In this document: positions 8,728 to 17,317 of the stretch, piece after piece
How the letters are laid out: every line of letters starts with the position of its first letter
How positions within the stretch are numbered: the first letter of the stretch is position 1
DNA from: a virus
Direction: 5' to 3' (one strand)
IMG/VR virus record: IMGVR_UViG_3300042549_008312
Span: 1-64,000 of that record
Length of the DNA: 64,000 nt
Notes under the pieces: generated by a model
What the model saw: only the letters and a program-made list of their open reading frames with translations
What the model was told of the DNA's origin: nothing
The model's database searches: none
Translations under genes and position numbers: made by a program

Positions 8728-8979
8728 TTAAAAATAATCACAACACCAAATTGGTGTTTTTTCACCCACATACCCACCGTGGATATTGTAGTAATAATGC
8801 TCTAAAGCATCTTCTTCTGTCATCCCATCATCAATGATAAGGATGTCAATGATTTTACTCATGGAATAGATAAGTCTACCAGTTTGGTCATCATAACCTA
8901 TGATAGCCTCATCCAATCCATCAGCTTTTAAGAACTCATCCTCTGGATTCTGTTCTATTATTGTTTCTAGCATGCTCAT
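8728..8979 (-). CDS. Hypothetical acidic phage protein, 83 aa
   Basis: Start at ATG 8977-8979 overlaps the ligase stop (ATGA). The sequence contains IIGYDDQTGRLIYS and a DALEHYYYNIHGGY segment, a type of small acidic protein I associate with many large phages, function unknown. Translation probably coupled to the Rnl1-like gene. Confidence 0.65.
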   Translation of the reverse strand: MSMLETIIEQNPEDEFLKADGLDEAIIGYDDQTGRLIYSMSKIIDILIIDDGMTEEDALEHYYYNIHGGYVGEKTPIWCCDYF

Positions 8980-10046
8980 ATTTTTCTGTATTCTGGATAA
9001 ATTAAATCCCAAATTATTTTACTGTGATCTCTTTCGTCTAACATAGTGAACAACAAAGATGGGTGTTTGTACTGTAGAGCATATTGAGCAAAGGTTGCTC
9101 TATATTTTTCTTTTGGTACATTATGGTTTTCCAAACCTTTAACTATTGTATTAAAGATCCAAGTGTATTCTCTTTCAATCGTTTGGAACTGGGTGGTTAA
9201 CTCATCTACATAGACTCTTATCTTTGCGTGAAACTCATCAGGTACATCAACCAATGAAGCCATTAAATCTTCACCGTTGGCCAATGTTTCCCAGATGTTT
9301 CTTGTTGAGAAGTTTGTCATGATTTTGTGTAATCTAACATACTCCTCAAACTTGATCTTAACACGATAACCAGATGGGTAGAATCTGATTACAAATCCTT
9401 CTTTACCAGATTCATTTAAATTTTGGTATCTTTTAAATAAATCTTCAGTTAATGGGTCCATCGAAGTCCAAACAACATCCTCATAGTCTATACCAGAAGC
9501 TCTAAACATAGATTTTGCTGTCGCCCAATTCAACTCAAATTCAGGTGTTGTTGCACCAAGAAATGTTATCATCTCCTCACCGTAGTCAACAACAATCCTG
9601 TTCTCAGGATAAATGATCTCACATAAGTAAGTAACATTAGGAATAAAACGTTTTAAATCGTATTTTGATTTAAGAATCTCCAAACCTTTAACAGCTTGGT
9701 CGGATGTAAACGAACCCCTTGTTGCTAATAACCATTCACCGTTATAGTTAAATAAGATACCCAAAGAACCATCCATTTTTTCTTGGACATATACGTACTC
9801 ACTATCCCATGGAATAACATCCTTATCAATAACCTCTTCGTAGTTAAAGAACTTTGGAAATGGTTTAGCAATCACAGCACCAGAATCATCAGTGACAAGT
9901 CCACGGCATGCGATGGTAACCTCATCCCATAACATTTCGTACTGCACCTTTTCGCTGTAGTTCCAAATTGTCAATGGAAGAGTTGGGTGTGTTTGTTTGT
10001 ACAACAACCCATCTTCGTGATACTTGTTTAATGTTTCTAAGTTCAT
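8976..10046 (-). CDS. RNA ligase, T4 Rnl1-like
   Basis: 356 aa, near T4 Rnl1 length (374). Motif I EKMDGSLG puts the adenylated Lys at residue 90; further motifs include ATRGSF (motif III region), EGFVIRF (motif IV) and YRVKIKFEEY (motif V), with the family signature upstream (ACRGLV). T4 Rnl1 reseals tRNA broken in the anticodon loop by host anticodon nucleases. With kinase and phosphatases nearby this forms a complete heal-and-seal set. Confidence 0.92.
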   Translation of the reverse strand: MNLETLNKYHEDGLLYKQTHPTLPLTIWNYSEKVQYEMLWDEVTIACRGLVTDDSGAVIAKPFPKFFNYEEVIDKDVIPWDSEYVYVQEKMDGSLGILFNYNGEWLLATRGSFTSDQAVKGLEILKSKYDLKRFIPNVTYLCEIIYPENRIVVDYGEEMITFLGATTPEFELNWATAKSMFRASGIDYEDVVWTSMDPLTEDLFKRYQNLNESGKEGFVIRFYPSGYRVKIKFEEYVRLHKIMTNFSTRNIWETLANGEDLMASLVDVPDEFHAKIRVYVDELTTQFQTIEREYTWIFNTIVKGLENHNVPKEKYRATFAQYALQYKHPSLLFTMLDERDHSKIIWDLIYPEYRKI

Positions 10047-10306
10047 AACCTGTCTGCTATTTTTTTGATAATCTCTTCTTCTTCGTTTGTTAAGCGTAAT
10101 CGACCTCTGCCACCCAATTTACCCATAACCACATCCCAATCTTCATCCATAAGATTCTTATCGTTTTCTGGGATATGGTTACCAGGTTTGGTGATGTGAC
10201 CATCTTCAACTAACGCATCGATTAGTTCTTCAATCTCTCTTGAGTTACATGATGATACAAATTCATCTGGATCAATGTCAATGTCTTCTGTGTAAAATGT
10301 TGGCAT
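10043..10306 (-). CDS. Hypothetical acidic protein, 87 aa
   Basis: First gene of the RNA-repair operon; stop overlaps the Rnl1-like start (ATGA). Acidic N-terminus (EDIDIDPDEF) and a basic GGRGRLRL stretch. Unknown function. A TACTTTTG box lies 19 nt upstream of its ATG. Confidence 0.6.
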   Translation of the reverse strand: MPTFYTEDIDIDPDEFVSSCNSREIEELIDALVEDGHITKPGNHIPENDKNLMDEDWDVVMGKLGGRGRLRLTNEEEEIIKKIADRL

Positions 10307-10325
10307 AGTATTTTTATTTGTTCAA

Positions 10326-10333
10326 CAAAAGTA
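10326..10333 (-). promoter_or_regulatory. Promoter box TACTTTTG of RNA-repair operon
   Basis: Bacteroidota-type box with a short leader (19 nt) before the first gene of the operon at 10306. Confidence 0.55.
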
Positions 10334-10386
10334 AACAAAAAACACTTAACAAACAAATTTTTTTAAAAAAATTATTTGGAAATAAA

Positions 10387-10408
10387 AAAGCCCCATCTCT
10401 GGGGCTTT
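10387..10408 (-). terminator. Rho-independent terminator
   Basis: AAAGCCCC and GGGGCTTT arms around a 6-nt loop, followed on the minus strand by a T run; ends the 1123-aa gene. Confidence 0.85.
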
Positions 10409-10411
10409 CTA

Positions 10412-13400
10412 TTATGCTGGTTGTTCGCCAGTCATTGGTATTTGTTTATCTGGTCTCAGATATTTTTTGTTTAATGTATCAATTAAGAGTTTCATAACTA
10501 TTAACATATTCTTCTCATCCAACTTGGTATTTGTTTGTCTGCTAATAATTGTAGCCGCTTTTTTAGATAAACCGATTCTAAATGAATCTTTTTGTCCTTT
10601 TAAGTCGTAACCACCAACATTGTCTGGTCTAAAAGTATCAATAGGGAAATTCCCGCCCTCTATTTGTTCACCTGGCTCAAGTACTGTTATATTAGCAAGA
10701 GCTTTTCTATACATAGATGCGTCACCACCACTTTCATTAATATACATTACCATTAGATTTCTGGAAATCATTGCAGCACCAATTAACACGGATTGTAAAA
10801 ATGCGGCTAATTTTGGTGCACTAAGTTGGTCAACAGGGTTTTGTTGGTTATACTTCGTTGCAATCTTACTTTGGAAATCAGTAATTACGCTGGATAAAGC
10901 CATCATTAATTTATAATTTGGTTCTTTTTTAAGCTTATCTATATTATTACTCGCTTCGTCAATTCTATTTAATGCGGAAACAAAAGAACTTATTTCACCA
11001 CCACCATTTTTAATAAATTTTCTCATTCTATTTTCTGGTACAAAAGCTAATCCATTTAATGTAACAGTTAAATAGTTTCTTAGTTTTGTTGGGCTTATTT
11101 TTTGGTCCTCTGGGTACATATCATTGTAACCCTTAGCAATTCTTTGCGCATAAGTTGGTGCAACCAAAGCCAAAGCTTTCATTATCTTAAAGAATCTACC
11201 GTTTTGGTTTACAACTTCTTTTGGTTTTTGTTCCCCGCCTTCTTCTGGTGCAACTCTAGCCTCTTCGATCATTATAGCAATCATCTCAGCTTTAGTAAGA
11301 ATTGAACCTTCTTCTAAGTTTTGACCAGCTGCTCTAAAACCACCAAATGTGTCACCACTTTTAGCAGCGTTCAACCCTTTATTCACTTGAGTTTTATCGG
11401 TAGACGTTAATCCTGGGCTTTGTTTACCACCTTTTTGTCCAGTTAAGTAATCAGCTTGTGCTTCTTTATTACCTTCTGGGTTTTTAGTCATCTGATCAAT
11501 TAAGTAAGAGAAGATTAAAAATAAACTATTCATATAACCTGGTAAATTAGCTAAGAATGTACGTCTATCATTATAAACTTTATTCATCGAACCTTTAGAT
11601 TGAACTCTTTCAGCTCTTTCTTTAAGTTTATTAATTTGTATTTTACCTAATTGATCAATAAGGCTGTTACCATCCCTAGATTCACCATCATCACCTCTAC
11701 CTTTCTTAAGTTTAGTGGAATATAAAGCTTTATTAAAATCACTAACAAATATTTTTAAACTTTTAGCGTCTGATTGTAACAAACTATCAATTGTTAAATC
11801 TTTAGTGCTAACTACTGGGTTTTGGTTAGCGCTTTGAATCATCGCATTTAACTTAGGGTCTTGGCTATTAAAACCTTTGACCATATCCATAAGTTGTTTT
11901 AATTTTTCAATATTTGTTTTAAGTAATCTTAATTGGTTTGAACTTAAACCAATATCTTCCAATGTTTCTTCAGATACAGTTTGTAGACTCTCCATTAATT
12001 TTATTAAATCACCAGCATCTTGAGGTGTTATCTCTAAATTACTTGGAACCTCACCATCACCGCTGTAAACTTTTTCAATATTGCTTGTACCACCTTTACC
12101 ATATGTATCGGTGTTAGCTTGTGATTTAAAGTTATAAAGGTCTTTAAAATAATTTTTAAGTTTGTTATATAATATAAGATCCCCACCTTGTTTTGTTTTT
12201 TTAGGGTCTGAATTTGGATCTGGATCCTTATTTGGGTCCTTATTTGGGTCCTTATTTGGATCTGGATCAATTGGGTTCTCATCACTTAGGGCAACTGGTC
12301 TTAAGCGTTGCATTAAATCATTTAAAATCTGCGCTCTTGAGGATTTCCTACCTTTATATCTAAGCAAAGCAAGGGCAACAGCACCAGCAATTGCGGCACC
12401 ACCCATGAAAATTAAACCTTTTTTACCTAAAGTAGCTGTTGCAACTGTTGTTGTGATTGTTCTTGTTTTCCAGATAGTTGCTGTATTAACAATCATACCA
12501 ACTATTTGGCCACCTCTAATTGTTGTAAGTAAGTCACCCATTACTTTACCAGTACCAGCCAATATTCCTTTAAAAATTTCCCCTAGTTTTTTATCTTTAA
12601 ATTCTGCTCCTGATACAACAGCATTCATAATTTCCCTGGCTTCTGTTGGGTTTTTACAAATACCTTTTTGTGCTGTTACATACTCAATACCCTTTTTATA
12701 ATCACCACCACCTATTGCCGCAAACGCTTGTTTTAATTCAGCTGGGCTTGAGTTTGGTGTTATGGTTATATTGCTCCCAAGGGTTTTAAGAGACGCATTC
12801 ATACATTGTGTTATACCCTCTCCGTATTTTTGTGTATGTAATACCGCTGGGTTTAACCTTTCTTCAGTAACTTTTTCAACCTCTTCTGTGGTCATTGTCT
12901 TAACCTCATCAGGTGTAAGTAAACCTTTAACTAACCAACCAACACCACTTAAACCCATTAAAGTTGGTAAAGTCCAAGATTTTAATGTTTTCATTCTGTC
13001 GGAATCGTAGGCCTGTAATTCACCTTTCTTAATACCAGCTTTTGTATCAGCAGCTTTTCCAGCTAATTGACTTTTTTGTCTTTCAATTTCAGCATCCCTA
13101 GCTTTATCTTCTTCTATACCTAATTCTACTTCATATAACTCATTTTCTTCACCAATCTCTTCACCTTCATTAAAAGAACTAAAAACTGCGCTTAAATCAT
13201 AATCTAAGAACTTTTTAACATATTCTCTTAAATCATCAATTAACGAGTTGGCTTGAACATCGGTTAAATATTTTTTATCATTTGGATCTAATTTGGAGTT
13301 TGCAACGATTGTATCGTAAACAGCACCAATTTGTGATACAGTGGTAACGAATACTAATTGATCTGTTATGTTGGGGAAATTTGGTGCCATTCTTTTAATC

Positions 13401-13783
13401 TGGGCATCCAAATCTCTGATAATCTGATTGTTTTCTTTTTCTAAAATTGCTTTAATTTTGGCTTCAGCGTCTTTTGTTACACCCCATCTGGTTTGTAACT
13501 GCCAGTTCGCTGGGTTCCATCCGCTACGATCAAATTTTGCACCAATAGTATTACCTGTTATGTCGGTTCTACGGTTTGTTTTTAATTTTGCAAGGGCAAC
13601 ACCACCTTTTTTATAACTACCCAATTTGGCTAATTGACCTTTGATTTTTTCCCACATACCCTCATCTAGATTTTCTAGATCAAGTTTTGAGATTTGAAGT
13701 TCGAGTAATTCTACTTCGTTCAATGTTTGTAAACCCATTTTCTCTCTAATGGTATTAACCTCATTTAATATATTTTTTTCCAT
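10412..13783 (-). CDS. Large virion-associated-type protein, 1123 aa
   Basis: Not recognised. N-terminus is amphipathic with LNE motifs (residues about 6 and 22). A hydrophobic Ala/Gly-rich segment (about residues 455-475) may span a membrane, and just after it lies a DPNK tandem repeat. The rest is helical, Lys/Gln-rich with several similar internal blocks (AIMIEE..., LTVTLNG..., ALSSVITDF) suggesting repeated helical domains. Size, single gene transcription and the late motif at 13808 fit an internal or ejected virion protein; this is inference. Confidence 0.6.
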   Translation of the reverse strand: MEKNILNEVNTIREKMGLQTLNEVELLELQISKLDLENLDEGMWEKIKGQLAKLGSYKKGGVALAKLKTNRRTDITGNTIGAKFDRSGWNPANWQLQTRWGVTKDAEAKIKAILEKENNQIIRDLDAQIKRMAPNFPNITDQLVFVTTVSQIGAVYDTIVANSKLDPNDKKYLTDVQANSLIDDLREYVKKFLDYDLSAVFSSFNEGEEIGEENELYEVELGIEEDKARDAEIERQKSQLAGKAADTKAGIKKGELQAYDSDRMKTLKSWTLPTLMGLSGVGWLVKGLLTPDEVKTMTTEEVEKVTEERLNPAVLHTQKYGEGITQCMNASLKTLGSNITITPNSSPAELKQAFAAIGGGDYKKGIEYVTAQKGICKNPTEAREIMNAVVSGAEFKDKKLGEIFKGILAGTGKVMGDLLTTIRGGQIVGMIVNTATIWKTRTITTTVATATLGKKGLIFMGGAAIAGAVALALLRYKGRKSSRAQILNDLMQRLRPVALSDENPIDPDPNKDPNKDPNKDPDPNSDPKKTKQGGDLILYNKLKNYFKDLYNFKSQANTDTYGKGGTSNIEKVYSGDGEVPSNLEITPQDAGDLIKLMESLQTVSEETLEDIGLSSNQLRLLKTNIEKLKQLMDMVKGFNSQDPKLNAMIQSANQNPVVSTKDLTIDSLLQSDAKSLKIFVSDFNKALYSTKLKKGRGDDGESRDGNSLIDQLGKIQINKLKERAERVQSKGSMNKVYNDRRTFLANLPGYMNSLFLIFSYLIDQMTKNPEGNKEAQADYLTGQKGGKQSPGLTSTDKTQVNKGLNAAKSGDTFGGFRAAGQNLEEGSILTKAEMIAIMIEEARVAPEEGGEQKPKEVVNQNGRFFKIMKALALVAPTYAQRIAKGYNDMYPEDQKISPTKLRNYLTVTLNGLAFVPENRMRKFIKNGGGEISSFVSALNRIDEASNNIDKLKKEPNYKLMMALSSVITDFQSKIATKYNQQNPVDQLSAPKLAAFLQSVLIGAAMISRNLMVMYINESGGDASMYRKALANITVLEPGEQIEGGNFPIDTFRPDNVGGYDLKGQKDSFRIGLSKKAATIISRQTNTKLDEKNMLIVMKLLIDTLNKKYLRPDKQIPMTGEQPA
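12225..12260. repeat. 12-bp tandem repeat encoding DPNK
   Basis: Three near-identical units reading TCCTTATTTGGG on the plus strand, giving DPNK repeats in the 1123-aa protein, flanked by diverged DPDPN units. Confidence 0.85.
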
Positions 13784-13807
13784 AATTTAAAAGCGTATTT
13801 AGATACC

Positions 13808-13815
13808 TATAAATA
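13808..13815 (-). promoter_or_regulatory. Candidate late promoter TATTTATA
   Basis: 24 nt upstream of ATG 13783 of the large virion-type gene. Confidence 0.45.
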
Positions 13816-13830
13816 TCTAGTTTTATTATA

Positions 13831-13847
13831 AAAAACCCAAATTGGGT
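13831..13847. terminator. Small palindromic terminator ACCCAAATTGGGT
   Basis: AACCCAAATTGGGTATT palindrome flanked by A and T runs on both sides, so it can act in both directions; it follows the 13902-14081 gene. Confidence 0.55.
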
Positions 13848-13901
13848 ATTTTTTATACCCTATACCAAACTTATCAATTGATGAATATGGTATATATTTA
13901 A

Positions 13902-14081
13902 TTAATTATATAAAAAACAATATTTGTTATCTTTTTCTGTCAACCCAACACGATGCACTGTACCGTTGTAGTTAACCTTTATTGTGTTGTTTTCAATTAC
14001 TGGGTCAACAACAAAACCTTTATATAAAGCACCTAAAAAGTTAAAGGTTACTTCCTCACCTCTTTTAAATTTTATGACCAC
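13902..14081 (-). CDS. Small beta-rich (KOW/SH3-like?) protein, 59 aa, GTG start
   Basis: No ATG is present, but an uninterrupted frame starts at GTG 14079-14081 (or ATA 14073-14075), overlapping the stop of the upstream gene. The product has alternating hydrophobic strands: KRGEEVTFNFLGALYKGFVV then IKVNYNGTVHRV, the pattern of a small beta barrel. Function unknown. Confidence 0.6.
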   Translation of the reverse strand: MVIKFKRGEEVTFNFLGALYKGFVVDPVIENNTIKVNYNGTVHRVGLTEKDNKYCFLYN

Positions 14082-14920
14082 CAGCGCTCAATATTTTCTT
14101 CCATCAATTTAAAGAGTAATTTTCTTGCTCTATTATGATTATAGTGACCGATATTCATAGCAATTCTTTGTTTAGCATCACCCTCAGTTTCACTATCTCT
14201 TGGTTCTATTCCAAAGATCTGTAGTTTTTTATCTGCTAAAACCTTTTTATAAGCTGATGGATGTTTCTTAAAGAAGTCATCAAAGTTTTCTTTAAGTTGT
14301 CTTGACTCCCATGAGCTATAACCTTCTTTATCAGGCACTGGTTCAAACCAATGTTTGGTTTTATGATAATCCATGTATTCTGAACTATAATGCTCGTCTT
14401 TAACTAATTTCATTAGACGAACACACGTCATCATGATTTCAGAATCTCTTTGTGCGCTGGTATGCCAATCTCTGTCACCAATATATTTGGCTTGGGCTTT
14501 AAGTTTGTGCATCATAACCTCAAAGATATAATGGTCATCCCAATGGCGATCTTTCCAGATAATAGGAAACCAATACCAAAGATTCTTCAATCCAGTCCAA
14601 ACAGTCTTATGTAGATATTTACCATCATTGCTCCACCACATTGGAATGAACTCAATTTTTCTAATGATCCAGGGTTTACTTTCTCTTTTTTCGGCCCATT
14701 GGTCGAATATGTCTTTTTCTGGTTCCATATTTTCTTTAGAAAAAGAGGTGATGCGGTCGAATATATCATCGCCTCTCATGTTACATGTTGATCCAACTGG
14801 GCAACATTCGTCATCACAATGTAATTTTGTAACTGGACAAATCATATCATCCTTTACTATGTAATCCTTTCTTGTTCCTAGATCGATATCTTTTATTTTT
14901 TTTGCGTTTTCTAGTCCCAT
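14072..14920 (-). CDS. Hypothetical protein with N-terminal Cys cluster, 282 aa
   Basis: Not recognised. The cluster CPVTKLHCDDECCPVG then C (residues about 28-47) could bind zinc or a metal cluster. The remainder is rich in Trp and His (FIPMWWSN, WYWFPIIW, HWDDHYIFE), and I associate this layout with conserved unknown proteins of large phages. Overlaps the upstream gene by 10 nt. Confidence 0.6.
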   Translation of the reverse strand: MGLENAKKIKDIDLGTRKDYIVKDDMICPVTKLHCDDECCPVGSTCNMRGDDIFDRITSFSKENMEPEKDIFDQWAEKRESKPWIIRKIEFIPMWWSNDGKYLHKTVWTGLKNLWYWFPIIWKDRHWDDHYIFEVMMHKLKAQAKYIGDRDWHTSAQRDSEIMMTCVRLMKLVKDEHYSSEYMDYHKTKHWFEPVPDKEGYSSWESRQLKENFDDFFKKHPSAYKKVLADKKLQIFGIEPRDSETEGDAKQRIAMNIGHYNHNRARKLLFKLMEENIERWWS

Positions 14921-15312
14921 ACCGCTCTTTTTGTTTTTTTAATAAATCTTATGACGCTGATATTAATTCGTCTTTTAAAACATTTAAACTTAATATTAAA
15001 TTGTTTTAGGTGATCCATTTTGTAGTCAGCTCTAATAAAAGAGTTTAATTCTCTAATCATTTTTTTATCACGCCTCATCGGTTTAATGTAATACTCATTA
15101 AAGAGATTATCATTATAGATGGTGTATTTGCCGTTGTTATAATCAGCCAACTCACTTGTGGTTCTAGTCAACGCATCAAAAGATAATATCTTAAAGGTAT
15201 TAGTTTCATACGGGTTTCGCTCAACAACCAGTTGGTTGTAATCGTCTACAGCTAATAACACCTTTACAATAGGTGCACGCTTAAAATCTAAATCTGTTTC
15301 AGTATATAACAT
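14911..15312 (-). CDS. Hypothetical basic protein, 133 aa
   Basis: Not recognised. C-terminal third is Lys/Arg-rich (KFKCFKRRIN, KKTKRAV). Overlaps the next gene by 10 nt; operon member. Confidence 0.55.
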   Translation of the reverse strand: MLYTETDLDFKRAPIVKVLLAVDDYNQLVVERNPYETNTFKILSFDALTRTTSELADYNNGKYTIYNDNLFNEYYIKPMRRDKKMIRELNSFIRADYKMDHLKQFNIKFKCFKRRINISVIRFIKKTKRAVWD

Positions 15313-15317
15313 AAAGT

Positions 15318-15533
15318 TTATTTTTCTTTTTCTATTTTGTTGTTACTAACATGTATTAAAAGACTAAATAATATCTTTAATCCAAATGCTTGTAAAAAAG
15401 TGATCGACTTGATCCCAGGTATAGCTGGGATTAGACAGTAATTCCATAATAACATAATTGGTAACGCTGTTATCACAGCGTATAAAGCCAATATGAATAA
15501 AAAACCTAAAATTGTTCCTAAAAATTTAAACAT
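15318..15533 (-). CDS. Small membrane protein, 71 aa
   Basis: Two hydrophobic segments (about residues 4-30 and 40-60). Ends in a charged tail. Unknown function. Confidence 0.6.
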   Translation of the reverse strand: MFKFLGTILGFLFILALYAVITALPIMLLWNYCLIPAIPGIKSITFLQAFGLKILFSLLIHVSNNKIEKEK

Positions 15534-15554
15534 AATATATTTTGTAATTTAATT

Positions 15555-15728
15555 TTATCCGTTATACCAATTATCATAGTCATCGTGTTGCCAAGTAATT
15601 GGTTTTTTGTATTTTTTTTTAATCTCTTCCACCTTATTAAGGTAGTTGTTTATATCAAACTCCTCTGGTTTAATATCTGTTAGAGTTGATTTTATTTCTT
15701 CAAAAATGAGACTATTTAAGTTTTGCAT
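15555..15728 (-). CDS. Small acidic protein, 57 aa
   Basis: Read directly from 15728 (ATG) to TAA at 15555. Starts MQNLNSLIFEE, ends DDYDNWYNG. Its start overlaps the end of the 15712-15888 gene by 17 nt. No recognised domain. Confidence 0.6.
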   Translation of the reverse strand: MQNLNSLIFEEIKSTLTDIKPEEFDINNYLNKVEEIKKKYKKPITWQHDDYDNWYNG

Positions 15729-15888
15729 TTTCAATTTTTTGTGCTTGCTTTACTTGATTTTTATTATTAACATAATTGATACCAATTACGGTTAATGCTA
15801 TAATAATATGTAATGCGATTAATACTGATAGTATTCTACCGTATAAATCACACTTACTGTTCTGTGAGTTCTGTTTTGAGTATGACAT
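15712..15888 (-). CDS. Single-pass membrane protein, 58 aa
   Basis: Starts MSYSKQNSQNSK; hydrophobic stretch LSVLIALHIIIALTVIGI at about residues 20-38, then a basic tail. TAG stop. Overlaps neighbours on both sides, in different frames, as is common here. Confidence 0.6.
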   Translation of the reverse strand: MSYSKQNSQNSKCDLYGRILSVLIALHIIIALTVIGINYVNNKNQVKQAQKIENAKLK

Positions 15889-16396
15889 AATTTTTTTGTT
15901 GAAAGTCTACATTAAATTTCCTCATTAAAGTTTTTAAAGAGTCAATTGGGTTTAATAACGGATATAACTCAGCCGCATCCTTTGGCATGTTATAGTTTGG
16001 GTAACTGTGTCCAGATTCTTTAATCCATTTATGATTTTGGTTCATAAACTGAAAAGACCTGCCTGACTCATCAATAAAGTCAAATCTTTCCCAACCTGTT
16101 TTATCTCTTGGTTCGGACCAACTCTCCTCATGCTTAACAAACCTGTCAATATGGCCAGTAATTTTATCGGGATTATCATATATGTCATGTAAATCACCAA
16201 TTATTTTATATTTGTTACATTCAATACCTGTAAATTCCAAAAGAATATCGATATCTTCACCCTGTTTTTTTATTAACTTACAAGTGGTCTCATCGATATA
16301 TATCTCATCGTGAGGACCTTCCAACAAAACAAACAAAAGTCTTGCCGTGTAAGTATCAGCTGGGATACCTGACCAAATTCTATTTTCATTACTCAT
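15854..16396 (-). CDS. Hypothetical protein, 180 aa
   Basis: Not recognised; acidic, mixed alpha/beta. Divergent from the NUC1 nuclease gene. TATATTTG lies 7 nt before the ATG. Confidence 0.6.
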   Translation of the reverse strand: MSNENRIWSGIPADTYTARLLFVLLEGPHDEIYIDETTCKLIKKQGEDIDILLEFTGIECNKYKIIGDLHDIYDNPDKITGHIDRFVKHEESWSEPRDKTGWERFDFIDESGRSFQFMNQNHKWIKESGHSYPNYNMPKDAAELYPLLNPIDSLKTLMRKFNVDFQQKNYVILKTELTEQ

Positions 16397-16403
16397 ATAG
16401 TTA

Positions 16404-16411
16404 CAAATATA
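16404..16411 (-). promoter_or_regulatory. Promoter box TATATTTG
   Basis: 7 nt upstream of ATG 16396; near-leaderless. Confidence 0.5.
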
Positions 16412-16478
16412 ATAAAAGTTTAAGAATAAACAAATTTTTTTACCAAGAAACTTCTATTTATCTTAAATAGAACGAAAC

Positions 16479-17078
16479 ATGAAAAAAAATTTACTGTTAA
16501 TATTCTTCGGATTATTACTGATTACGCAACAAGCTTTTGCACAAAGAGCTCAAGTCGCTTTCAAAAATGAACTTTTTAGTGGGGTTTACTCAGAAGTTTA
16601 TCAACAACCTTTATGGATAACTTACAAAGTATTATGCCCAAATGGGAAAGCGTCAAGAGAAGGTATGGATTTCTACACCAATGATAGTATTAAAACCTCA
16701 GATCATCTTGACTACGCTTCTAACGAATATGACAAGGGTCATTTAGCACCAGCAGCTGATTTTAATTGTGATAAAAAAATGTTATTACAAACATTTAGTT
16801 ATCTAAATTGTGCCCTTCAACAAGAAAACCTAAACCGTGGTGTTTGGAGATTTCTTGAGGTTCATGAAAGAGAGTTGGCAAAAAGCGGTGCTAGTGTTAG
16901 TGTTAAAATAGAACTTATTTTCTCACCTAAATCAAAAAAATTACCAACAGGTGCTACAATTCCAGATGGTTTTACAAAAACCATTATGGTTAACAGTAAA
17001 GTTATCGAAAAATACTATTTTCCAAACATCGCACCAGAAAAAGGTAAAAAGTATTTAGACTACAGTGTTAAATTTTAA
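16479..17078 (+). CDS. Secreted DNA/RNA non-specific endonuclease (NUC1 family)
   Basis: 199 aa. Residues 1-21 form a signal peptide (Lys-Lys-Asn, hydrophobic core, cleavage near AFA-Q). YDKGHLAPAADF holds the DRGH-type catalytic His at 88, and LNCALQQENLNRGVW supplies the conserved metal-binding Asn and NRG. NUC1/EndoG enzymes cut DNA and RNA without sequence preference. A signal peptide means it acts in the periplasm or outside, perhaps on host DNA released at lysis or competing phage DNA; inference. Plus strand, opposite to neighbours. Confidence 0.85.
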   Translation: MKKNLLLIFFGLLLITQQAFAQRAQVAFKNELFSGVYSEVYQQPLWITYKVLCPNGKASREGMDFYTNDSIKTSDHLDYASNEYDKGHLAPAADFNCDKKMLLQTFSYLNCALQQENLNRGVWRFLEVHERELAKSGASVSVKIELIFSPKSKKLPTGATIPDGFTKTIMVNSKVIEKYYFPNIAPEKGKKYLDYSVKF

Positions 17079-17199
17079 CGGTGGTTTTTTTCTTATTTAC
17101 TTTACCAGCTTTTTTAATGGTTTTGGTATAGTTTTCAAGCATTTTACCCTGATTAACCATAGAGGTCTTTACCTCGGTAAGTTTTATATACGTTTTCAT
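17068..17199 (-). CDS. Small basic protein, 43 aa
   Basis: ATG at 17197-17199, TAA at 17068; starts MKTYIKLTEV and ends in a Lys-rich tail. Supported mainly by the TATATTTG box 4 nt before its ATG. Overlaps the 3' end of the nuclease gene convergently by 11 nt. Confidence 0.5.
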   Translation of the reverse strand: MKTYIKLTEVKTSMVNQGKMLENYTKTIKKAGKVNKKKTTVKI

Positions 17200-17203
17200 T
17201 GTG

Positions 17204-17211
17204 CAAATATA
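17204..17211 (-). promoter_or_regulatory. Promoter box TATATTTG
   Basis: 4 nt before ATG 17199; leaderless pattern. Confidence 0.5.
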
Positions 17212-17253
17212 ATATAAAATTTATTAACAACAAAATTTTTTATGTTTTAAAAG

Positions 17254-17261
17254 TATTTATA
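17254..17261 (+). promoter_or_regulatory. Candidate late promoter TATTTATA
   Basis: Upstream of the plus-strand virion-type gene at 17318. Confidence 0.4.
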
Positions 17262-17317
17262 TTAAAATAAAGTGGTAATATCTTATCAACAAAAGAATTA
17301 ACAGAAAAAAATAAATA

